64,000 nucleotides of DNA from positions 4,769,697 through 4,833,696 of the forward strand of contig NC_079971.1 in the NCBI RefSeq assembly GCF_029852145.1, read 5' to 3'. The notes beneath the pieces were generated by a model that was given only the letters and a program-made list of their open reading frames with translations, did not search any database and had not been told where the DNA came from. The DNA is from Microplitis mediator (taxonomy: Eukaryota > Arthropoda > Insecta > Hymenoptera > Braconidae). Position 1 is the stretch's first letter. Each line of letters opens with the position of its first letter. Both the position numbers and the translations under genes were made by a program. Below, piece by piece: positions 57,901 through 64,000 of the stretch.

Positions 57901-60900
57901 ACGAAGACGATAAAAAAAATCATGGCATACTCGATTGAACGAGAGATAAAGCTTTTATTTTTTTTTAACACAGTTGTGACACGTTCTGTAGACAATGAAC
58001 AAAAAAAATATTTTTTATTAGTTTTTTTTTATACTTTTTTATAGTCACTAGGCACAGCTTGACGTGCGACACCTTTTTTTATCATTTGCTTGTTTACATT
58101 TTCATTTTATCAAACTTATTATCACTTTTATTGTGTGCATTGCCATCGGAATCACCACGAGCCCGTTCCCATTTCCTAATCCATTTTTTTTATTATTATC
58201 GTTATTATTAAAAAAAAAAAACATGCAGTAGTAACGAGTCAAGGAATGCTGAATCGTGATATTAGATGCCGACTTTTTTTTATTACAAGGAATTTATGGG
58301 ATACGCATCTGTTTTATTTTATTTTATTTGAACCAATAAAATACACTTTTAGAAATCACGCATGAGATTGATAATAAAATTTAAATGTATAATTTAATGG
58401 TGAACTTTTAAAATTGCAGCTTCAATCCCGATTATGGAGACCAGCCCGCGAAATTTGACGGTTTTGGATGGAAAAGACGCGACGATAGTTTGCCGAGCTG
58501 TTGGAGCACCGATTCCCAACACGACGTGGATTTTTAATGGTAAAAATTAATACTTGAGGTCATTCTCAGACATTCTCTCCCCTACTTTTTTGAAATATTC
58601 AATGAACTCTGTATTGTAATGTATTTAAATTTTGATAATTAATTTAAAAAAAATTAAAGCATTAATTGAAAAAGGGCAACGCAGTTACAATTTCGCCAAG
58701 ACAGATTTAAAAAAAAATTACTTACAGTTGACATCAATTAGGAATCAAACATGAAGATTTTACTGAAATTTATTTAACAAATTTCGTTTAAGGGATTTTT
58801 AAAAATACCCGCCACTTTATAAAAATATTCAATGACAACTGTCACAACCGTATTCAAATTATGATACTGAATTTAGCCGACGTCTAATAGTTTTTGAATT
58901 TTTTTTTAAACATTAAATTATTAAAAAAAAAAATATTTGAAAAAATTGCACCCGTAGTTTTTGTTAATTTCTACATGTGCATTTTTTTGTAACTGATTTA
59001 TTGAAAGAAAAAAAAAATCCGATAATTATTAAATTCAAATAAATTTCAGAATTATCATGTCAATTTTATAATTAAAATTTTCAAATTTTGTATACTAAAA
59101 AATTGGGAGTGAATTCGGAGTGATCCTCCGCGTTCACTCCGAAAATTTTTTACAGAGACTCAAATTTATTTAACAAATTTTTTGAAACTCCTAATTGATA
59201 ACAACTGTAAGTAATTTTCTTTTAATTTTATATCTCAAACAATTACAATTGTCGTCCTTTTTTCAATTAATGCTTCAATTTTTTAAATTAATTCCTAAAA
59301 TTTTAATACTGTTTTGACAGTTCAAGGTCATTGAATATTTTTAAAAAAACTAGTCTTGGAGTAGTCTCTGTCTGAGAATGCCCTTAATCTTATTTTTAGC
59401 ATTATTAAAATTTAATATCCATATTAACTTCGCTCAATTATTTTTAGATACGATACCAGTAGAGATCGCTGGCCGCGTTCAACTGCTTGACACTGGAGAC
59501 CTTTCAATCGCGGCCGTGAATTTAAATGATGCAGGAAAATACACTTGTATTCGTTCAAATGATGCGGGTTCCGTCAACGGGTCAGGTTATCTGTCAGTGC
59601 ACGTCCGGACACAAATAATTCGTCCCCCAAGTGACACATCAGTGCTTCTAGGACATACAGCAAAGCTTGAATGCAAAGTATCCAACGATCCAAGTGTTCC
59701 TTATGACATCGACTGGTTCTACAATGCGCAGTTGATAAATCGAGCCAGTTCTCGGGTAAAAATGCGTCACGACGGTACTCTGGAGATCGGCGCAGTCCGC
59801 GCATCTGATGTGGGCGAGTACACATGTACTGTTATCTCCCCAGGTGGTAATGAGACCCGCAGTGCACGTCTCAGTGTAATCGAATTACCATTCGCTCCAA
59901 TAAATGTAGTCGCTGAACGTGTTGAAAGTATTTCCCCTCGATCTGTCAACATCAGCTGGGTGCCGGGTTTCGACGGCAACAGCGAGATAAAAAAGTTCGT
60001 CGTCGAACGTCGCGTGGTACCAGAAACTGGACCTATAGCTGATTCACTGTCCAACTGGGTCGTGGAAAATGACAACGTGTCTTCACAAGTACGCTGGTGT
60101 CTGCTCGAAGATTTAAAAGCCGCAGCTGCTTATCAATTTCGCGTTACTGCTGTCAATCTAGTAGGCGAAGGTCCTCCTTCTGAGCCGAGCAACGTCGTTA
60201 TACTTCCGCAAGAGCCACCGTCAGGACCACCCGTTGGATTCGTCGGCTCAGCGAGATCTGATTCTGAAATCATCACTCAGTGGCAGCCGCCTTTGGACGA
60301 ACACTGCAATGGACATATTCTGGGTTACATTTTAAGATACCGCCTCCATGGTTACTACAACCAGAGCCCGTGGATTATACAGAACATTACTAATGAAGCA
60401 CAAAAAAATTATTTGCTATCGGACTTGATAACTTGGAAAGATTATCTGGTACAAGTTGCCGCGTATAATGACAAAGGTGTCGGTGTATTTACTGATGGGC
60501 TGATTATCAAGACGAGAGAAGGAGTTCCCGAAGCACCACCGACTAATGTACGGGTGAAAGCCATCAACTCAACGGCGGTCCAGGTCTGGTGGAAGCCACC
60601 GAATCCTCAGAAAATAAATGGAATCAATCAAGGATATAAAATCCAAGCATGGACTCGCGGAAATTTAACTGAAGAAAATGAATACAAGTCAATTAAAGTA
60701 CCGCCGAGTTTATTTGACCCGCTCGCTGAACAGTCGGCTATCATAAGTGGGCTAAAAAAATACACAAAATACAATATTACGGTTCTTTGTTTCACTGATC
60801 CAGGAGATGGGCAACGAAGTAACCCCATTGAAGTACGAACGAGTGAAGATGTACCAGATGAAGTTGAAAATTTACAATTTGATGACATAAGCGATCGCGC

Positions 60901-63812
60901 ACTGACAGTTAAGTGGAGTCCGCCGAGCGAAATAAACGGCGTACTGACGAATTACCAACTAAAGTACATGATTAAAGATTTGCAAGAATCATTGCGCGTT
61001 TTAAATTTTTCCGCGGATACGCTGTCAAGCAAAGTGGAACAGCTTCAACCAACAACGCATTATAAATTCGAAGTAATCGCCTGGACATCAAAAGGCCCCG
61101 GGAAATCACGAGTTGCTACTATTCAGTCGGGCGTTGAACCAGTTCTTCCAGAACCACCTTCAAAATTGGCTCTATCTAATATCGATGCATTTTCAGTTGT
61201 TCTCCAGTTCACACCGGGCTTCGACGGCAACTCCTCGATAATCAAGTGGACCGTTCAAGCGCAAACAAAACGCAATACCACATGGTACAATATTTATGAA
61301 GTTTCAGATCCGGATGCCAGCACAATTACTGTCAGCGGATTGACTCCATTCATGCAATACAAACTGCGTTTGATTGCTAATAATGTCGTCGGTGCTTCTA
61401 AACCTTCTGAGCCAACAAAAGAATTCCAAACGATTCAAGCTCCACCTTCGCACCCACCAATGAATGTCACAGTCCGTGCAATGAGTGCTACTGAACTCCG
61501 TGTCCGCTGGATTCCTCTTCAGCAGCTTGAATGGTACGGCAACCCACGAGGTTACAATGTGACGTACACCGAAGTGAGGACCAACAAGTCTCAGAGTATC
61601 ACCATTGAAGACCACACTGCCAATTCTTACGTCTTGGAAAACATGGAAGAATTCGCGCTCTACGAAATTGTAATGCAGGCATACAATGACGTCGGTTTTT
61701 CCTCGCCAAGTCCGAAAGCTATTGAGCGAACTCGTGAGTCTGTGCCGTCAGTAGGGCCGTCGAATGTTGAAGCCAATGCTACATCGTCGACAACAATTCT
61801 AGTTAAATGGGGCGAAGTTCCGGTAGAACATCAAAATGGGCAGATTGAAGGCTACAAAGTTTACTACAGCGCTAATGGTCGCTCCTCATTCCAGTTTAGA
61901 AACATTCCAAAGAATACTACATTCACTACGACCCTCACAGAGCTAAAGAAGTTCGTCCAGTATCATATCCACGTGCTGGCTTACACGAGACTTGGTGACG
62001 GAGCGCTGAGTACTCCGCCAGTTCGTGTTCAGACATTTGAAGACGTACCGGGACCTCCATCGAATGTTTCGCTTCCTGATGTGAGTTTTTCTACCGCCCG
62101 TATTATTTGGGACACGCCTGAAGATCCCAATGGGGAGATTCTGGGCTACAAAGTTATGTATTATTTGAACAACAGCCAGGAGAGACAGTTCTCGAAAGAG
62201 GTAGAAGCAGAAGCGCGTACATTTACTGCTACTGGTTTGGAATCTGAGAAGCATTACATGTTCCTAGTGACTGCGCAGACAAGATTGGGCTGGGGAAAAA
62301 CGGCTTTTGCGTTGGTGCTCACGACAAATAATCGCGAAAGACCGCAGCCTCCATCCACGCCTCAAATAAGCAGGTCCCAGGTCCAGAGCAGACAAATAAC
62401 ATTTTCTTGGACACCGGGAACTGATGGATCGGCGCCTCTGCGCTATTACACAGTACAAAAATCGGAGAATGCTGGAGCTTTTCAAGTTATTCCTGAGCGT
62501 GTGGATCCATCTCTCACGTCTTACACAGCAAATAATTTAAAACCATTTACATTTTACCAGTTTCGTATACAAGCGACCAATGACATTGGCCCGTCAGACT
62601 GGAGCGACGAGTCTGCGCAAGTGCAAACACTTCCTGCAGCCCCGTCGCGTGGTGTTACCGGTCTCAAAGTCGTCCCCATCACTACGACAAGTATCGAAGT
62701 ACACTGGGATATGATCGAAGAAATTCATTGGAGTGGAGATCACACTACTGGAGGCTACCGAGTCGTTTATCAACCGGTCTCTGATTTTCCTACGGCACTT
62801 GAAGCGACGCCAAAGCAGGAAATAATCGGTATCAATCAAACTAAAATGATTCTGAGTGATTTAATGGAGGACAGAAATTATGAAATCGTCGTACTGCCAT
62901 TTAATTCCGAAGGAGACGGACCCCCAAGTCCACCAGTTACCGTTTACGTCGGCGAAGCCGTACCGACTGGTGAACCTCAAGGTCTCAAAGCAGAGCCTAT
63001 TTCCTCGACGGAAGTATTTTTAAAATGGAAACCGCCTCAAGCGCACATGCAAAACGGCGACTTACTTGGCTACAAAATATTTTATCTAGTCACTGACTCA
63101 CCTCAAGTACTAGATAAAAAACAAGAAGAAGAAATCGAAGTTGTACCCGCGACCTCTCTGCAGCACAGCCTAGTTTTCCTAGACAAATACACCGAGTACA
63201 AAGTCCAAGTGTTGGCATTCAATCCCGCTGGTGATGGTCCACGTTCGCCTCCGATTACTGTTCGTACAAAGCAAGACTTGCCCGGTCCACCCAGCAATCT
63301 CCAGTTCACTGAAATCACCATGACGAGTATGCGCGTAACTTGGGACCCGCCTAAGCTCCGCAATGGAGAGATCGTCGGCTACGTCGTTACTTACGAAACC
63401 GCTGAGCAAAATGATAAATTTAGCAAACAAGTTAAGCAAAAAGTTACGGAAACAAGTCTTCTAATTCAGCCTCTCGAAGAGGAAGTCACGTATACTTTTA
63501 CAGTACGGGCTCTGACAATCGATTTTGGTCCTCCAGTATCAGGGAATGTTACAACCGGTCCTCAAGAAGGCTCACCAATGATTCCAACGAATCTCTCTGT
63601 CACCAAAACTGTCTCCTATGTCCATTTAAAATGGAAGAATGGCGCGTCTGGCAAAGGACCTATTCTTGGTTACTACATTGAAACTCGCAGAAAAGGTAAA
63701 CTTTCTATTTCTTATTGCAATTAAATAATTTAAAAATAAAAAAATATTGAGGGAAATGTCATGTCCTCATGTCGTTTTTTTTCTGGGACAGCCAAAGAAG
63801 ATTGGCAGCATT
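41392..63812 (+). CDS. sdk: Sidekick cell-adhesion receptor, partial (3' end outside window)
   Basis: Immunoglobulin-superfamily adhesion protein of neurons and tricellular junctions. Exons: 41392-41488 (signal peptide RLVILFTIYILL), 52585-52680, 53886-54065, 55379-55592, 55719-55892, 55966-56325, 56399-56526, 58420-58539, 59448-63695, and a probable 21 bp microexon 63792-63812; ~1879 codons so far, phases all consistent. Six Ig domains (cysteine/WF..DG..YYC pattern: LQCQARGYPPPKYRWFKDG, AGVYYCVASN; AGMFQCLASNDAG; AGKYTCIRSNDAG; VGEYTCTVISPGG) run to about residue 600. FN3 domains follow: 12 complete, the 13th begun (MIPTNLSVTKTVSYVHLKW). This is the Sidekick order (6 Ig + 13 FN3 + TM). Ig2 lacks the usual first cysteine (ILELPP). 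An in-frame ATG at 41365 is an alternative start. The ATG at 59378 is intronic. TM and cytoplasmic tail lie to the right. Confidence 0.93.
41750..41931. mobile_element. MITE family 1 with perfect 9 bp duplication
   Basis: ATGATCCTGAAGTTAGTAG to GGCTAACTTTAGTATCAT. Flanked by ATTTACTCC at 41741-41749 and 41932-41940; the empty site is seen in neighbouring units. Confidence 0.9.
42294..42450. mobile_element. MITE family 1 with perfect 9 bp duplication
   Basis: ATGATCTTGAAGTTAGC to GGCTAACTTCAGAAT (end eroded). Flanked by ATTTACTCC at 42285-42293 and 42451-42459, the same target word as the copy at 41750. Confidence 0.88.
45211..45658. mobile_element. CACTGTAAAAA-ended MITE with GGAGTGA subrepeats
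   Basis: Starts ACTGTATAAAATCGGGAGTGA and ends CACTCCCAAATTTTTACG. Same subrepeats as 5632-6021 (ACTCCGATTCGGAGTTTTA, CGGAGTAAATA). Confidence 0.7.
45660..46195. mobile_element. Foldback-type element related to FB2, one end missing
   Basis: The inner part is FB2-like (AATTCGGATTTTTT, TTTCTCGTGGCAGAAATAT, GAGCGACC, TTTTTTATCGAGCTGATTTTTGGA) and the right end is GTTTTTGGACCACCCTAATAT. The matching left terminus (GGGTGG) is replaced by the CACTGT element ending at 45658. Confidence 0.6.
48182..48510. mobile_element. CACTGTAAAA-ended MITE with GGTGTTA subrepeats
   Basis: Starts CACTGTAAAAAAAAAAAACG and ends CACCTTTTACAGTG. The interior repeats CCGGTGTTAAAA / TTTTAACACCG motifs, related in style to 19705-20797. 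Confidence 0.7.
49689..49838. mobile_element. Palindromic MITE family 4 (AGTACCCGATCA)
   Basis: GGTAAAAGATCTTGTACCCG mirrors GGTCGGGTACTGGGTCTCTTA. Inner arms CGATCACTCCATGTATTTTG and CAATGTATGAGTGATCG. The flanks GGGAATATCGGGAATTATC occur on both sides (49615-49640, 49862-49885), so it sits in or between copies of another repeat. Confidence 0.75.
49982..50450. mobile_element. Foldback element FB4 (ATACACTAGTCA ends)
   Basis: ATACACTAGTCAGAAAAAAT mirrors TTTTTGTGACTAGTGTAT. Arms share CGAAGGAAAATGGTC, CAAAAAAGACAAATTGTAGC, TTCAAGTGTCTAGTTTTCTG and TAAAGTTTTCTATTATG; near-perfect palindrome with a small centre at about 50200. Confidence 0.85.
52993..53199. mobile_element. MITE family 1 in Sidekick intron 2
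   Basis: ATGATCCTGCAGTTAGCAG to CAGTTAACTTCAAAATCAT, with the inner arms ATGCATACGTAG / CGATGGGTGGAA. Confidence 0.75.
54440..54968. mobile_element. Foldback element FB5 in Sidekick intron 3
   Basis: Arms share TATTATTTTTTGATAAAT, CAAAAGTTATTGGAGCTTGA / TCAAGCTCCTATAACTTTTG, TAGTAAATTT, GAGGTCTTTTTACTTTTCC and ATAAGTC. The centre near 54690 has AATGACAATAACTAG mirrored by TAGTTATTTTCATT. Weaker related sequence continues to about 54215 and 55180. Confidence 0.8.
57066..57200. repeat. Near-perfect 135 bp palindrome
   Basis: ATAGTATATTACACACCTAG at the left mirrors GGTGTGTATACTAT at the right. GCCTCAGATCACATGTAATT mirrors AATTACATGTGATCTGAGGC. The centre is GACCTCGGCCTCGCCTCGGCC. A smaller GC-rich hairpin (GGCCCGAAAGTTGCC / CTTTCGGGCC) follows at 57210-57242. 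Confidence 0.85.
57305..57430. repeat. Palindrome (GGGCCAGTTTTTCTAACC type)
   Basis: GGCCAGTTTTTCTAACCGGG mirrors CCCAGTTTGAAAAACTGACC. GTTTAAATTAATGTTGCTGG mirrors CTAGCAATAATAATTTAAAT. The centre is TATATATAGATAGATATAC. MITE-sized (126 bases). Confidence 0.75.
57770..57886 (+). CDS. sdk: Candidate Sidekick cassette exon (39 codons)
   Basis: A 117 base stretch between Sidekick exons 7 and 8, preceded by the acceptor AATTGACTAAACAG and followed by the donor AGA/GTAAGA. It enters in phase 1 and leaves in phase 1, exactly matching the flanking exons, so it could be included or skipped without changing frame. It encodes a very basic peptide (GMNFVKRVARWAAGYRVVRV in the middle) with no stop and no Ig signature, placed between Ig4 and Ig5. 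GC content is much higher than in the surrounding intron. I do not recognise the peptide; the weak pyrimidine tract is a point against it. Confidence 0.45.
58557..59388. mobile_element. AAGGGCATTCTCAGAC-type element with nested insertions
   Basis: Left GAGGTCATTCTCAGACATTC and right GTCTCTGTCTGAGAATGCCC. It holds arms like those at 3655-3925 (GTTGACATCAATTAGGA...TCCTAATTGATAACAAC). A family 1 MITE (58861-59058) and a fragment of the GGAGTGA family (59097-59155) are inserted. It fills Sidekick intron 8; its right end is 59 bases from exon 9. Confidence 0.6.
58861..59058. mobile_element. MITE family 1, eroded right end
   Basis: ATGATACTGAATTTAGCCG at the left, inner arms ATTGCACCCGTAG / CTACATGTGCAT, and a degraded right end TTTCAGAATTATCAT. 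Confidence 0.65.
63792..63812 (+). CDS. sdk: Probable 21 bp Sidekick microexon
   Basis: Acceptor TTTTTTTTCTGGGACAG, then 21 bases, then donor GTAAGT. Enters and leaves in phase 1, as does exon 9 (donor at 63696). Adds the seven residues AKEDWQH after ETRRK, which fits the end of an FN3 A-to-C strand turn. The next exon lies beyond the window, so continuation cannot be verified. Confidence 0.6.
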
Positions 63813-64000
63813 GTAAGTGTATTTAAAAAAAATACCCCGATTGGATTGTTTTGAGTTTATTAAAAATAATAATTATTTATTAGGAGCGCATGAATTTTTT
63901 CATTTTTTTTTAATGAGAAAATGCCTTCCCGTATTAACAAATTTATTTTAATTAGTCGTAGAGTGTGAGGTAGCTTGTAATTTAACCAAGTACACATTTA

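Noticed and set aside
59378..59447. ATG at 59378 as a start for the long Sidekick frame
   Set aside because: The stretch is transposon end plus intron; an acceptor TTATTTTTAG lies at 59447 and upstream Ig exons join there in phase.

Overview
The window looks like nuclear DNA of an AT-rich insect. Genes are intron-split with GT-AG junctions, a ribosomal protein gene has a TCT/TOP-like start, and the space between exons is full of short non-autonomous DNA transposons. Gene content (MyD88, sidekick, MASK-like, RpS15A, GRASP) and style fit a hymenopteran, probably a parasitoid wasp; the exact taxon is inference. There are no CRISPR arrays, operons or bacterial genes. Exon structures below were rebuilt by hand from splice sites, reading phase and protein family knowledge.

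Layout, left to right. (1) 36-2546, minus: allantoinase, 3' end beyond the window. (2) 2807-6205, minus: LanC-like protein. (3) 7967-9789, plus: C22orf39/PANTS-type small Cys protein. (4) 10887-14142, minus: the Toll adaptor MyD88. (5) 14470-17094 and 17596-19380, plus: two tandem Spc24-like kinetochore genes with the same exon plan, each with a U12-type intron. (6) 19499-21275, minus: LDAF1/promethin-like membrane protein. (7) 23441-28109, plus: a MASK (ANKHD1/ANKRD17)-like ankyrin gene cut short at both ends. (8) 30459-30962, plus: complex I subunit NDUFB11/ESSS. (9) 33288-36106, minus: Golgi stacking protein GRASP. (10) 36501-38892, plus: RpS15A. (11) 41392 to beyond the right edge, plus: the cell-adhesion protein Sidekick (6 Ig plus at least 12 complete FN3 domains, the 13th in progress), with an 11 kb first intron and two candidate extra exons (a 117 bp cassette and a 21 bp microexon).

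The genes do not form one pathway; they are ordinary house-keeping, immune and adhesion genes. The unusual part is the repeat landscape. One MITE family has TIRs of the ATGATCCTGAAGTTAGC type and makes 9 bp target duplications, readable directly where it landed in other repeats. A second has GAGTGTGAATGTAGCAGAC termini and 8 bp duplications. There are also CACTGTAAAAA-ended elements with internal subrepeats, several 0.5-1.1 kb near-perfect palindromes (foldback elements), a 5S-rRNA-derived SINE with a 10 bp target duplication, and a 5'-truncated LINE. Many are nested in one another, so their order of arrival can be read.
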